Shown piece by piece: positions 38,481 to 52,379 of a stretch of 64,000 nucleotides of DNA. How positions within the stretch are numbered: the first letter of the stretch is position 1; each line of letters begins with the position of its first letter. Both the position numbers and the translations under genes were made by a program. Source of the stretch: Aspidapion aeneum (taxonomy: Eukaryota; Arthropoda; Insecta; Coleoptera; Brentidae); the NCBI GenBank assembly GCA_963576565.1, contig OY755044.1, forward strand, positions 54,345,783-54,409,782, in the 5' to 3' direction. The notes below the pieces were generated by a model, which worked only from the letters and a program-made list of their open reading frames with translations, had not been told where the DNA came from and made no database searches.

Positions 38481-41400
38481 TTTTGTGTTTTTTTTTTAAG
38501 ATTACCATCAAACAACGTGTGATCTTGTGGGCTATTAAAATGCGTTGGGTGACATTTGTGGCAGCTTAAAGACGTTGCTGCCATTTTGTGACACTGTAAT
38601 TAGAATAATACCAATTTGCCAGCTTGTGACACAACAAAACCACTGAATAATTAAACAAATATCTGGAAGCAGAACTGTATTTTCCAGCTAGGTAAAACAT
38701 TGATATGCCCGGTAACTTTTATACAGTGGAGAAGGGGGGGTTCAGAAATAAGAAAATTTTAAGTGCGCCACATTATTTAATACCAATGTTTTACAAAGAA
38801 GTTCTTAAATAAAATACAGTTCAACCCAAACGTTGTAGCCAAACAATGAAATTCTACCTACTTCCGAGGCTTCCAGAATATTTGTATAATTAAAAAAAAA
38901 CCAAAAAAAAAATTGACTAATAGACAAAATAAAAATTCTAAAAGATTGAATTAAGATGACAAAAATAGAAGCACTTTACAGGCAGATGGACTCCTTTAAC
39001 AGGTCATAGTGTACCTACCTTTGAGTCGGTAGCGTAGGACTCAATTATATGAATGATTAAAAAAACATATATACTTCCAAAATTATTCTGTCATAGGGGA
39101 GATCTGGACCAAATATCTGCTGTCATCATTCTACGTTGGGTAGAATGAGACAGACAGCAACCCAGTCCGAGATCCACCCCATGAGGTAAAACAGTGTAAA
39201 GAAACCGCTAAAAAAATATAACCTCATCTCTCTTTTGTCTCTGCAAAGTTGGTTCACTGGATTGTACAAATAACACAGAAATTTAGTTCATCTTGTATAT
39301 TTTGATTGTAAAACCTGAGAAAAATACCAAACAAGTCAGGGCCAAAATAGCAAGGCACTTTAAATAGGGCCAAAATAGCAAGGCTCTTTAAATTTGACAG
39401 TAAAATTATCTTAAATAAATGAAATGAAGGAAACAAGTCAATGTAGTAAATATGCCGCAAAACTAGGGTTATGACGTCATACCTTATCTTGCGTTTACAA
39501 GAAATGCAAAAGTTGTGCTTAATGAAAAAATTATATGGAAAATTATATGTAAACAAAATTATATCTAAGCTTGCTCCTACCTTGGTCCTGGATTATTGTA
39601 TGGGTAAATAAAAAAAAATATTTTATTTTGTAAACCTGGAGTTCTGTTGTCCAGACATTCCCCTACTACTGCTGCTCTGGTTTGTTCTCCTCCTGCTACT
39701 CCGGGTTCAATTCTGCCCTGCTCGCGCCTCCCCTAATGCCCGCTTAGCACATCACGCTAGGGCAGCACATGGGTCTTGAATGTTGGTTCTTGCCCGAGCG
39801 TAAAACCCTGTGGAAAATGAAATGTTTCAGTTTCCTGGAATTCGTCAATTTTGCACGAAGTTCCCCTACACCGAGTAACTTAAATCGAGAACCCCATGTC
39901 GACTCAATAAAATGAAGTAGATTTAAACAGATGAACTAAAATAACCCTAACGTACCTTTCCCAGGGTTACAACTGGCTCGTCCGGCTTCCCACCAGCGTC
40001 CAGCACAGCTGTCGATGGAATGGACAGGGCTGTAGACAAAGGAGAAAAACAGTATATAGTTTTTATCCAACACGTGGTTAAAAGAAAAATATAAAAACGC
40101 CAAAAATTCCCCACGTCTTTTGTCAAAAAAAAGTACATTTCACACGAAAAATAATTACAATTTGGGAGGCAAATATTATCTTGAAGAGTCCTCAAATAAT
40201 AAAAAAATGAAAAAAATAAAATCGAACTTACCACTGCTCTTATTTCCCGTAGAAAGGCGTAGGCTGACTTAAATCCCCTTCAAAAGGGTATGAGCGTCAC
40301 TTTAGATTACGCCTAAAACACGACTGCTCACAATTATACCGTCTTTGGTATAATTTGCAACTACTGCAATGCCAATAACCACAAAACAATGGCGACACCA
40401 CAAGACGGCCACCAGCCCAGCCAAAATTCTTTAGGAAGAGAGCAGGCACTCCGTCGAGAACAAAAAATGAAGCCACCGGAAACCGTTCGTAGATTTGGTG
40501 GGGAGTGGGGACGGTAAAACGCATAGTACCAACCTAATTTTCCCGGTTAGATTCAAATAAGGATGCAAACCTATTTATAAAAAAAACTTCTTCGCCAAAA
40601 AATCTCTACTTCGGTTGCAAGACTGGAAGAAAAACCCGCGGTTTTCAAACTAACCAATAAGGAAATACACCAATAGTTCTATACCGGTATATAGGGGCCA
40701 GCACCGACCAAGGGAACAGAAAGTACGTAAAACGCGCATTGAGGTGTTGTCGGATCTATTTCCACGGTTGGAATTTTTATAACAAGGACGTCGAGACACC
40801 CTCCATACATAGACCGAACATTTGCCTACCGGACCCCTGCCAATATATCAAGTAGGAGGAAAATAACCAGACGGACTATAAGAAGCTCAGCATTGAAACC
40901 ATCAACTGTAAAATCAATTACTGGAGATCAGAGCTTAAATCAAACCCAGAAATATTCGAACACTCAATCAATTCCCATGAGAGCTATACTAAGTGTAGAA
41001 TTTAGTTGTATTTTAGTTACAGTTTTAGTCAAAAGTTTCCTTTGCTCTTTATAAATGTTTTCTCTAAGATTCATATGGTTTGACGCCATTTTTGTAAAAC
41101 ATTTCTACATTAATAAAGTTGTTTCTGAACCTGAACCTAAAAATACACACTGCTTGCTTGCTTAAACTCGGCACAAGAGTGTTCAGATGTTAACTCACAC
41201 GATTTCGTTTATTCTTTTAGTCTTGGTTTTTATCCCTCGTTTATCTCCCATTTACAAAAGTGCATAACTCGTATTTATTTTATCTTCTCCTCATCAAATT
41301 AATAAAGATATCAAAGGGGCGGAGCCTCGGTTGCTCCTGGTCGACCCAAATATGTTTTCGTACTATCAAAACTAGTTAATCCGTGAAGGATATGAGGTTC

Positions 41401-42920
41401 GGATTGTCCCAATATCCTCGAAAATAAACGTAAGGGAATGAAATGTTCGTCTAAATGTTTCCTTCCTGTTACTGAAACCATTTGTGATGCGGCAACGCCG
41501 CTATTCCCCAGCTGTTTATTCTCGTGAACGACAAGCAAATCACAAAATTCGACAGATAAAAACAAAACAATCAAATGTTTTTATGTGATTTTCCCGAAAC
41601 CTGTGATCTTAAATTCTATTTACGATGTCCAGATAATTCGATGTGCGTAGTGTCCACAGTAATTCGATGGAATGCCTCCTTTTAAGGTAACTTCCTAGAC
41701 ACTATATAACCTCCAAACCAAGCTCTATAAATTACCCTTAATTTGTGTACAGAATGACGAGTCAAAGAGCCTTTATTATTTACCTAAATAAACAAATAGG
41801 TAACGTTGCCTTAAACGTAAAAATGACACGTTACAATCTGTGATCAAGAGATATGAAATTTTTAGATGATGTTGAATTCATGTTGTAAAATTTAACAACA
41901 TTACTTGAAAACTCTAATTTTGGATTTTTTAATTTAAAAAAAAAAACGTAGATACGTCATTTTGTGAGATGTTTTTTACTGCTATGTTGGATAGGTCATA
42001 CTACTTGTTAAGTAAAAATGGTAGAGCCTTCACACAAAAAGGGAGATTTGATGATAAAATTAAAGACATTGCGTTTCTTGTGACAAATAATGACGTCACT
42101 GTACCTACTTTTTTGCATTTAACCTTCACCCATTTAGTAAGAACTGAGTTTTAATATAAAAGCTCAAGTCAAATTATTCTTACATGAAAAATCTAACCTT
42201 GTCGACCATTAATTCAACAAAAGAATATTATCAATAAACTAAAGTAAAAATCCTAATGCTCGAATACAATGCTTTGAAAAACCTAATTGGTATACCCTAA
42301 TATTTATTTTTAAAAGATCTTGCAAATAAGGTGTCCAGGAATAAATTACACAGGTTACTGGTTGTAGTGTTGTTAAATATAGATGAGAAATTCTGACTTT
42401 AAAACAATTTGTCTTCTAAATTTTTAAAAGAAATGGTCTTTATTTTTAGATATACCAAATGTCGAAGTGTGCCCCAAAAGTAAACAGGAGATCTACAAGA
42501 GAATAGGATATGTCCCCGATAGTAGCGATGAAGGCAATTCCAGAGGTAGGCCGACGCTATTCTAGAGTTTGAGAGTATTGAGACATTTTTTTCTTCCATA
42601 AGTCTATATTCTTTTTTAAAGCTTTATTTAAATAAAAAATATGTGTTTTAGCATTTTAAATATTGGATACATTTAGAATTTTTGCTGTAACCGATTGAAA
42701 AAAATCTTCTACTATCCCAAAAATGTGTACAAAGAGTTAAGATTTTGGGTCAATAACTTTTAAAAAACTTAACATACAGGTTGTGGCACGCAAAAAAAAA
42801 ATAAACACGGGGAAATTATTTTAAAAATAATATTTGACAAGTGACGACCGCTGCTGTCGATGCATTTGGGGTAGATTCTTGAATATCGTAGGAAAGCTTG
42901 TACGGAAACGCTCCTTTTAC
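38481..42920. other. Non-coding stretch, minor repeats only
   Basis: No gene recognised. GGGCCAAAATAGCAAGGC with CTTTAAAT occurs twice in tandem (about 39342-39396). A 9-bp perfect hairpin AATTATACC/GGTATAATT is at 40332-40355. Between 39600 and 41150 the DNA is GC-richer and includes a late AATAAAG (about 41113), which may be a decayed LTR element, but no reading frame or paired LTR supports that. Confidence 0.35.
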
Positions 42921-42923
42921 CAA

Positions 42924-43102
42924 TATCAGCTTAAAATGCTATTGTGTGAATAAGCTGATCACACACAAACTTGCATAAGCCGTAGAATGCGTAGCATAGG
43001 GCTTTCAACCAATCAGATAGTCGCGGCCATATTGGATTTGCATATGAAAAGTCTGTAGCTGATTGGTCGGAGCTTATGCTATGCGGTATGCATTTTTGTG
43101 GG
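42924..43102. mobile_element. Small foldback / MITE-like element
   Basis: About 55-bp imperfect inverted repeats: CACACACAAACTTGCATAAG...GCATAGG...AACCAATCAG (42960-43016) against GCTGATTGGTCGGAGC...GCTATGCGGTATGCATTTTTGTGGGTG (43058-43103). Directly left is a 9-bp perfect hairpin ATCAGCTTA/TAAGCTGAT (about 42925-42959). No target-site duplication established. Confidence 0.6.
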
Positions 43103-43559
43103 TGATGGGCTATAGGCGGACTACGCCCGAGCTCTTACTTTCGACACTTCAGAGCAAGCGATTCCGTTGAAAAATTTGATGTACAATGTAGAGGGTGATC
43201 TTTGGACCATTGCATTAAAATCATTGGTGTATTTTATTGTGCCTCGGTGTATACTTGAGCAGGTTTTTAAACAGAATATTATTTTAATTATTAAATAATT
43301 ATTAATTACAAGCCTACTATAATAAACAGTTTTAAGTTTGATTTACTATTTGTGAATTTTAAAATTTTAACTTAGTTGCTGAGAGCGCCTTGCTTACACA
43401 GTTGCAATAACGGTCAATAACTTACAATTGTTTTAACACATTTATGATAATTCAAGAACCACGCTGTATATTTTTTCACTTAATATTTTTTAAGAAAACG
43501 TGTAAAATCTTAGAATGCTATAAAAAGTATTAATATGTATGAAGTAAGTAAGAATTTAA
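43103..43559. other. Non-coding stretch
   Basis: AT-rich, nothing recognised. Confidence 0.3.
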
Positions 43560-44090
43560 TCAAAAATCTTATACGCATACAATAAAAACTTCTAATTTAA
43601 ATATCTTGAAAACCGTTGCTCTAAGCGACATATAAAAGCTATAACTTTTTTACTAAAAAAAAATTAATGTTTTTAATAGAATCTTGTATACACCGCGGAA
43701 CAAAAACGTTAGACCATTTTAATGTAACGGTACCGACCTAGAGAACATCCTGTATAATATTTTTTTTTTTTTACCCAAATTAAATTGTCCATGCCCAAAA
43801 ACCACTAAACCCAATTTTTTGTGCAAAATTATTAATTAGTAGAAAGAATTGAAGAAAGTATCATACATAAATTAGGCATATCACTCGCATGCAATAAAAA
43901 CTTTCAATCCAAAAATCTCAAAAACCGTTGCTCCGAGCGACTTTAAAACAGCATAATTTTTGACATAAAAAAGATGGGAAAACCATTATTTTACATAAAA
44001 ACTGGTATACACCGAGGTGCAAGAAAAATACACTGATTTTTATGCAATGACAGTGATTCAAAGAACACCCTGTACACTGTACATCAAATT
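43560..44090. repeat. About 317-bp tandem repeat, two diverged units
   Basis: GCATACAATAAAAACTTCTAA...AAAACCGTTGCTC(T/C)(A/G)AGCGAC...TATACACCG(C/A)G occurs around 43575-43700 and 43890-44020. Each unit ends in a word like ACATCCTGTATAA or ACACCCTGTACA, a motif shared with many insect interspersed repeats. Confidence 0.6.
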
Positions 44091-47000
44091 TTTCAACGGA
44101 ATTGTCTTGCCAATTTTAAAAAAACTCACAGGCTGGTTAGTTTTTGCAAAAATATTAATTAGTAAAAAAGTTCGCGGACTTTTGATGATTTTTAATCTAT
44201 AACTGGATTTTTACTGCGATTAGGTTCTTTTTTAAATAATCAAAACTACTTACTTTAAAAAGGAAAGCTGCTTTTTACTTCTATAAAACTCGTTTTTACA
44301 AGCAACACATCGCGTTCCCATTTTTTATTTTTGTTCAACAAAAACAATTTTAAAAATATACTGACATTGACAAACACTTATCACAAATGACAATCTGTTT
44401 GAAGTATTAAGTTCACAGAATACAACTGGTGATTAGAACTAGAGAGAGAAAGGTTGCACTGCTTACACATTCGTTGTATGTTCTCACTTTAAAAAAACTC
44501 TTTAAATATTTGCCTCAGTCATCCCATATACGTAATGGCTGGCTGTGGCCGTTCTAGTTACTTCGAATATAATTCATTGAATCTTAATAAGTAAATGTGA
44601 TAGTTGTGATATTAAAAATGAAAAAATATAAATGCCGCTGCTTAATATAATATTAAAGAATAAATATTATAAATTAATAAATTAATTAATTTGGGGGTGG
44701 GAGGGCTAGGCATAAGTAGTAACTAAATACTTAAAAAGCTTTACATTTATCTGTAACCCAACCGCGTCTCGGGGGGGATTTAGCTCCAACATGCCCTTAG
44801 TGTATCATTGTTTTAATTATTTAAGTGACACATTTCAACTTAAAAGAGTCAAAAATAACCGTTAAAACGTAAATATGAAAACCGCATGTTTTTGAATCTC
44901 AAATTATAATTTTTTAAATTTTAACCCCCTTTGAAAACTTATTTAACACCATCCCTTTATTCTAAAATGTTTGCTGTTTTTTAAAGAAGTGTTAGTTACA
45001 CAAGTGTTAGTAATTGTTTATTTTAAATTTTATTAAATTCCCAAAGTCCTTGATTGGCCACCTTTAGGCTCGGTTGAAACGCCAGTGTTTCAGATCTTAA
45101 AACACAGTAACATTCCTGTTAACATGCTGGAGAAACTTGACAGGAATTTGAACAAACAACTACGGCCGTCACCTGCCAAATATTACTTTCAAAATAGTTT
45201 AAGATAAAAATTTTCGTGTTACTGTTAAAAAGGTACTATTTAAAAAAAATTACAAAGCATAGGTACAATAATTTTGTTTATTTCTGAGAAAAACTTTCCC
45301 TGCCACACCCTGTAAAATATTTATTAATTTTTGTTAGAAATATACATAGATCTAGTCATTAATTTGGTAAAGATATGAGGTCTCATATGAGGTAATCTCA
45401 ATAAATATTTTAATAATATTTATCCCCATACATATGTGCTTACTTTGTAAAAAAAATTTGTGCTTAGCAGAGGAAATTTTTTTGTTTCTCCTCTTAAATA
45501 AACAGTAGAATTTTTTGGCATTTTTGGGCATCTCTATTTTATTACAAAATGTTCAGAACATGCTACCTACCCGCTACTTTCTTGTGTCAATTTTAAGCTA
45601 CGCTATCGAGAAACATTAAATAAAGTGAAATGTTCGGCCGAGTTCGCTGTGAATTCGGCAACTTTTGGTGGCCAAATACCTTTTGTAAAAAAAAAAAAAT
45701 AATATCGGAATATTTTAAATCCAAAAACAAAATTTAAACAAAGTTTTACGCATCGGCAGCTGTTCATCAGTAGAGCATGTCGTGGGTATTTTGAAAGTAT
45801 TGCTTTTTTTTAAATATTTAAAAAAATAGAGCGCCAGTTGATTTTTAAGAATAATAAAAATAAGACATTGATTTTAAGATGCTAAATTAAATCTTTAAAT
45901 AAAAAGAAAGATTTACTCGTCTTATCTGAATTTGGTTTTTATATCACACAGCAGGTTGTTAAAATCAAAACAATAATTTAAGGTGCACAAAAAAACTTTT
46001 TATTCAAAATATAATTTATATGGGAAAATATATTTGCGAGCATATCTTTACCTATCGCAGATTAAATGTTGCCAAATTTTAATTTAAAACAACAAAAAAA
46101 TATAGCTCACTTATTAACGATCGCTTACCTAAAATACAGGTGATACAAAAAAATTTACCCATATTTTTTTATGCATTATGTTTGGTCACAAAAAAATAAA
46201 GTTTTATTTTCCAGTAGGTAAAAACAACTTTTGCAATAAATTCGAATCAATTTATCCCGCATTTTAACATAAAAAATTTGGGCTGATTTATAAAAAAAAT
46301 ATCACACCTATGCATACGTATGAAAGATTACCTATTTAAAATGCTTGCTAAACAGGCAATAAAAAATCTAGCATTATTATAAAATAATTATTTTTCAGAG
46401 GAAAATTTAAAATAAAAATCACCGTAATTGATAATTGATCAACATGGCGAAAAAAATTATAAACTAAACATTGTACTTCACCAAAAATCATCCTTTGGTC
46501 GAGACCGGAAAGTGCATGGTTAATCTATGACCAAACCATGTAGTAGGTACATCAGAAAATGGAGGTTCTCGATACGGCATAGCGGTAGCAGATACTTATT
46601 CATATGCGGTAGGTTAACCAAACTCAATTTGAGAGCTATTGAGGAGGCTTGCAGAAGTAGGTAGATATGTTCATAATAGGAATCTCCCAAAAGAAGTCCT
46701 ACAAATTACAGGGGGTCTTTCAGCATTGAAGAAAATTATAAGAAAACTAATCACAAAACATAAAATTTATCACGAAAACTAAGTTATAGAAAAGCGTGGT
46801 TTTTCAATTTTTATGCATAGAAATATAAAAAATACATTGGCAAAAACTTACCTCAATGAGGACTGCGGCACCACAAGAAAATCAAAATATAATAATGCTT
46901 AATGTAGGCATTTTGCCCAATGCAAAATTAAAAGAAAATTTTAGTGAATTCAGCACACAAATATTTATTAAAGATATGAAATTCATTTTCCATGGCTATC

Positions 47001-48300
47001 TCGAAAGGAATAGGACCGCTTGAGTTCAACATGGCTTCTTGTTAGAGAAAAATCAAAAACTTAAATTTTTTGAAGAATTTTTGCATAATATTGCATCTGA
47101 TTAGAATGTCAAACAGGAAAATAGCTATGAAAAACATTCAACTCAAGTCTCCTACTATTAAGAAGTCATATAATTATTTATCAAAAATAAATATAGGAAG
47201 TAAAACTAATACAATTATTTTTTATGAAAAAAAATAACAAAAATATATTTTGTAGTTTATGACGTTTGTATATGTAAACGCAACGATTAACTTTGCAATA
47301 ATGATTTATTATAATAATTAGCAAACGATATTAAACAATCAATACAAGTGGCTGGGCAGAATTTCCGAAGTTGTGGTGATTTTGATATAAATTAGTACGA
47401 TTAATAAACTTATGAAGACATTTACAAAAATCATATTTTTTTTTCCGCGGACGATATATGCGGCGTCGCGACGCTTTTAAATGTGACGTGACATTGATCC
47501 AGATTTTCTGAAATAACTTAATAACTACATTAGATAGGACAGGTCTAATTTCACTTTTAGTTAGACAATGAGTGTGCCTTTCTAACAACGTATTACACTT
47601 TCGAAGCGTGATTAAGTTTCATTAAAGAAAAATTGTTAAATTTAGTTTTTATCAAAATTTACATTTTTGTATTTTTCCTTAATTTTGGTTTATCTGAAAC
47701 GGTTAAGTGGTTTAAGAGGTGATTTTGGGTTTGGTTGCAAACTAAGGTTTCTTTTGAGTCTGCCTATAAGAATATATTATAACTTAGATTTTTTCCTCGC
47801 AGGAAATAATGCAAAAAATTTTTGAATTTGGTCAAGTCAGTTTTTTTATAAAATCCATGGATTTCGCTCATAACAAAAACATTTTTTTACTACACTTTAT
47901 TTTGAACTATTTTTTTCTTAAGTTTTTATTATTATACTTTAGAATTTAAAGAAAATTTAAAAAAATATATTGCAGTTCAAAAGAAATAGTCAGGGAGTTT
48001 GGGAATTTAATCCAAACACAAGAAATGATACTTTAAAATTCCTTGAATTTTGAGCCAATTTTGGCACCTCTTCATTCATGTCCATGGGATTTTTATATTT
48101 CCTGGGTGATTTTGTTCCTCCAAAAGAATTTACTTTCCCAAGGAATAAGCTTTCAAAATTTGTGTAAATCTCCAAAAACCATATTGAAGTTTTCATGCTA
48201 TTTGTTCCCAAAAATAGCTATTTTTAGAGAATCTATGAAATCCCATAAAAACAAGTCATTACTGTTATTAACTTGCTGTAGATCTATGACTTGAACTTAA
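44091..48300. other. Non-coding AT-rich stretch
   Basis: No gene, RNA gene or defined repeat recognised. A 12-bp perfect CpG-rich palindrome GCGTCGCGACGC lies at about 47463-47474 in otherwise AT-rich DNA, with GTCGCGACGC again near 55488. Confidence 0.35.
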
Positions 48301-49450
48301 CTATAGAAATTTTTGTACTTCCACTATATAAAGCATTCATTTTTTTTAATTAGTGGGGGTGCTGACCACATACTATCATCCAGTTTATTAAAATATCGGG
48401 TAAAGCAAAAAAAATCGGAAAAAAATTTTTTTTTCGTTATAACTCTTGAACTACCTTTTTTATTGAAAAAAGCTGATGTTTGCAGGAAATGAATCAGGAT
48501 TTTAAGAAAAAATAATTTATCCGCAATCTTGAAATTACAAGATGGAGCACAAAATCATGCTAAACCCTTTAAATTTGCTTGTTGAACTGTAAACTTCTTT
48601 AGGCGCGTTTAGCAGTTTTTGTGGGTAGTGAATTGAACTAAGCCGTCAGGCTCGGCTATGTAACGCTTATTCGGGTGAAGTCGGCTCGAGGTGACTAACT
48701 GCGAGAGGAACATTCAGCGAGCGATATGATGATGCAGATGAAGGCCAGTATTATTAATTTCGAGTTGTTGAAGTTTACACTTCTGCCCTGTGGTCTTAAG
48801 CACACACACTTTTTTTATTTTTATGTTCCAAATCTTTTTTTAGATTTTTCTTTTAATTTATAAAAAAATCCTATTTCTGCCACGCACGGACGAGGTACGC
48901 ATTACTAAAATCAGTTGGATTGTTTCAAAGAAATTATTTTTTTTTTAACTTTTATTGTACAGATTTCAATTCTGTCTCCATTCATTTCCTAATAAATTAA
49001 TTATTACTAAACCGATTTTCCTCAAATAAAAAGGATCAAGGCAAAAATTATTTGCGGTTTAAAGGTCCCTATCGAAATTCAAAAAAATTCAAGATGGCGG
49101 TCAGAATCAAACTTAACTTTTCAAAGAGGTTTGTTTATTCTTATGTTTCGAGAAACTATCCGTTTTTTTTTAATTCGTTAAAAAGTTCTTTATCCGCCAC
49201 ACAGAACAAAACTTAAATCATTAGGCTTAGCAGTTTCGGAAATAATAATTTTTATTTTAACCATTGATAGAGCAAAGATGTTTCACAAACTATACGATTG
49301 CCTAATTCTGTCTGCATTTCCTCACAAATTCATTAAAACTAAACCGATTTCAATTAAATGAAAAGTATCATAGTGAGAATCGATTGCTCTTTGAGCATCA
49401 CCATAGCAACTTTCGTCAATTTTTAAATCAAATATGGCCGACTAAATAAT
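48301..49450. repeat. Degenerate tandem repeat, about 334-bp period
   Basis: TCTGTCT(C/G)CATT...AAACCGATTT...AAT(A/G)AAAAG occurs near 48975 and 49309. AAGATGG boxes occur near 48540 (CAAGATGGAGC) and 49094 (CAAGATGGCGGT), with AATATGGCCG at 49432. The AAGATGGCGG box is shared with the arrays at 58240-59100 and 63340-63940. GC-richer unassigned sequence lies at 48600-48760. Confidence 0.5.
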
Positions 49451-51942
49451 ATTTGTCTCTTTATGAAGGATCGCTATTTTTAGATGCGAGTAGTTTTCAC
49501 CCCCTATCGATGTTAACCATGATGCTTTTTTGTTCATTAAAAGCAGTTCATTAATAAGGAATTCATAAGCAAAGAAATGCAAGCAGAATTAAAAAAGCAA
49601 AGAAGAAATCCATCCCAAATTTTTAGGCTCATAGATTGTTTGCTAATTTCCGAAGAAAGTGTATTTTTACCATATAATAATTTTTTTTTACTTCCTGTTA
49701 AACTTTGATAAATTATTATAATCCAAAAAACTATTTTGTCTGGGGGTAAGGCCATCAACGACGCAGTCACCTAAGGTGTTGTTATATGAAGGCAGATAAA
49801 TGCGTACAATAAAACGAAAAATTTATTAAAAAATTAATAACAACACTTGCAAAGTGCAATTCACCCTATTAAAATCGAACATTTTAAAGAATTCTTTGAT
49901 CAGGCATCAAAATAGGCGGCCAATACTCCAGCCCCGGACCTGAACCTAATAATTATAAAAACATGTAATTTAACATTCTCTAGTTAGAAAAAACAAAAAT
50001 TTATAATTATCGATATAAAAAAGAAATATTTATTAACTTAGATATTTATGAAATAATAAACTCAGCTAGCGATATTTTTGAAATACCGGTAATTTTATAA
50101 AAAAATGCAACTTACCAAGAAGCCTAAATAAGTTTTGTTGGGAAATTTTATTAAAAGATTCTGATTTTCTTCTCTACGAACGCACCAAAAAGATAATGAC
50201 ACAATGTGTTGCATTGTTTTTGACACATTTATTCCAAGCCATCAGATTTCTAATTACTTGGAGCCATTTAACTATGAGATACTTGAAATAATACTCTAGA
50301 GGTGGTATTGCATAGAGTAGGATTTCCTTAAGGTCGATAAGTATATCAGTAGTAACTCAGGTGACCAACAAATTGGGAGGAAACATGATGACGCCTCCGT
50401 GATGCTTAATTTCAAATTCACTATTACAGGTATTATGGGAAGTATGCCAACATTGTACAAATAAAGCCTTAAAATTACTGCCTATATAAAGCATTCCTAA
50501 AATTGTCTTATTATAATATTTTTACCCTAGAACTAATATAGTACACGTACACGCTGATCTAGAGCTAAATAGAAAACATTTGTAGGTACTTGCAAACCCC
50601 AAAAACCGCAGAAAACAGCCAGTAATTTTTTGGTAATTGTATTTTTTGTAACTTAGTAACCGTAGTAGGCACGGGCAAACCGGGCTTCTGCTCAGGGGCG
50701 CCCAATCATAGGGGCGCCAAATCAGAGCTCTAAAGGTGCTAAATTGTACATCTAGAGTAGCCGGAGTAGATGTATTTAGAAGTATGAGTATAGGCGCGTC
50801 AATTTACTATTTCGCCCAGGGCGCCTAAATATCTAGGGCGGGTCCTGTTATGGGCCTCAGTTATTTAAATGTATTGTAGGTTCTAAGGTTCTATATAAAT
50901 TCAAAGCATTTTGAGACATAAAACATATTAATATTTTGACAGCAAATAATTAAAGTTTTTGTAGTCGGCACCCCTATTAAATATAAAAATTTTGGTTCCG
51001 TTTTCGAGAATTAAAGTTGTCTTTAAATTTGGTATGGCTGTATGATTTTAAACATTATAAAATTGTCATTTGTAAAACGATATTTAAGGTAAATGTTGTA
51101 TTTTTGGGAATTTCGACAATTTTTTAAAAAGTGCTATTTTTAAGTATGTTTGGCATAAAAACTCCGGCACGATTTTTGTAATATTATACAGTTTTTGAAA
51201 GCTTATTTCTTAATATAACTAATTCCTTTGGAGGATCAAAATCACCCAGAAAATATAAAAATGCGAGGCACACAAATGAAGAGATGTCAAATTGAGCCCT
51301 AAATCCAATGTTTTTTTTAAATAGCATTACTTAAGTTTGAATTTTTGTATTAGACACCCGGTCTATTTTACATTTACCGCAATGTTTTTTTAAATAATTT
51401 TGTTAAGTTTTAACATTGACTTCTATACCCTACGGGTAGACCCGGCATGGGCCAAAATTGCCATTATATCAAGCTTTTATCGCAATTGACCAAATACAAG
51501 TAAGAATTTAATGAGCAAAATAGGGATGAAAATAGAATTTCGGTTTGGTGAGTCCGGAAACATGCAACATCGCAAAAATATTCTATTTGCTTGTCTTGGA
51601 TAAAAAAGGGCAGTGGCGGCGCAAAATAAAATTTTTGAATTCCACTAGAATTTTTTTATCAACAATTTTCTGTTTGAATAATAAATAATCATGAATACTT
51701 ACTTGTGTGTGTTTACAAAATTCTCTTCAGTAAAAAAAAGAGTAAAAAGAATTTCTAAGCATGCTAAGTGCAGTGGATGTATTAAAATTATTGTTTTCAT
51801 CTTAGAACTTTACAAATGTTGTACCTTCCAGGTAAAATATTTTCTTTCTTTGAACAAGGGTCTTCTTCAACTCTTCTTTTCTTGGGTGGACTACAAGTTA
51901 TGCTCGAGTCAGATGAAATTTCGGAACTAAAAATTTCAATTC
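49451..51942. other. Non-coding stretch with a weak GC-rich inverted repeat
   Basis: No gene. Around 50665-50870, GGGGCGCCCAATC...GGGGCGCC and CCCAGGGCGCCTAA...AGGGCGGGTCC form an imperfect inverted arrangement, perhaps a decayed DNA element. The remainder is AT-rich without features. Confidence 0.3.
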
Positions 51943-52379
51943 GAAATGGGACAACCGGGCGCCGGGCCAACTCGGCGCCGCCAACAGGGCGCCACGCCGG
52001 GCCTAATGGGCGCCGGGCCAACTCAGCGCCGGACTATTTTTTTTTCGATAAAATGTGCAGATAAAAACAAAATAAATATGTTATTTATACAAAACTTTCA
52101 ACATCTATTAAGTCGAGTGTTGAAATTTGGTAGGTGTAGTGTTCTGCCACTTGAAACACCGCCAAGTTCCATATTCGATACATATCGATGCATAAATAAG
52201 AAAGTCCGCCATTTTGGATCCGCCACTTTAATTTTATTAAGGTTGTTTTTCATCTGCACATTTTATCAAGAAAAAATATTTTAGTCCGGCGCCCAGTTGG
52301 CTCGGCGTCAAGTTGGCCCGGCGCCCAGTTGGCCTGCCGCCCAGTTGGTGGCGCCGAGTTGGCGGCGCCCAGTTGTCTT
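51943..52379. mobile_element. GC-rich foldback element built from GGCGCC-CAACT words
   Basis: Arms of about 115-125 bp: 51946-52065 (ACAACCGGGCGCCGGGCC..., ending TCGATAAAATGTGCAGAT) and 52250-52378, its inverse (ATCTGCACATTTTATC... to GGCGCCCAGTTGT). Each arm repeats GGGCGCCGGGCCAACT-like words several times, then a TTTTTTTCGATAAAATGTGCAGA stretch. The centre is AT-rich and non-coding. The small frames seen here are by-products of the arms. No TSD established. Confidence 0.75.

Noticed and set aside
39690..39720. GGGTTCAATTCTGCCC looks like a pol III B box, as in a tRNA-derived SINE
   Set aside because: No A box at the right distance and no second copy in the window.
39970..39995. CTGGCTCGTCCGGCTTCC resembles a tRNA-Pro-type primer binding site of an LTR element
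   Set aside because: Only part of the site matches, and I found no paired LTR, PPT or pol nearby. It is kept as a coincidence within a GC-richer stretch.
47331..49770. Several frames of 70-85 codons (47331, 47990, 48043, 49537)
   Set aside because: AT-rich, low-complexity products expected by chance; no motif, and some lie in tandem repeat DNA.
51946..52284. Arg/Gly/Pro-rich frames over the GC-rich foldback (also 51797-52021 on the minus strand)
   Set aside because: The composition comes from the repeated GGCGCC words of the inverted arms. No start context and no homology.
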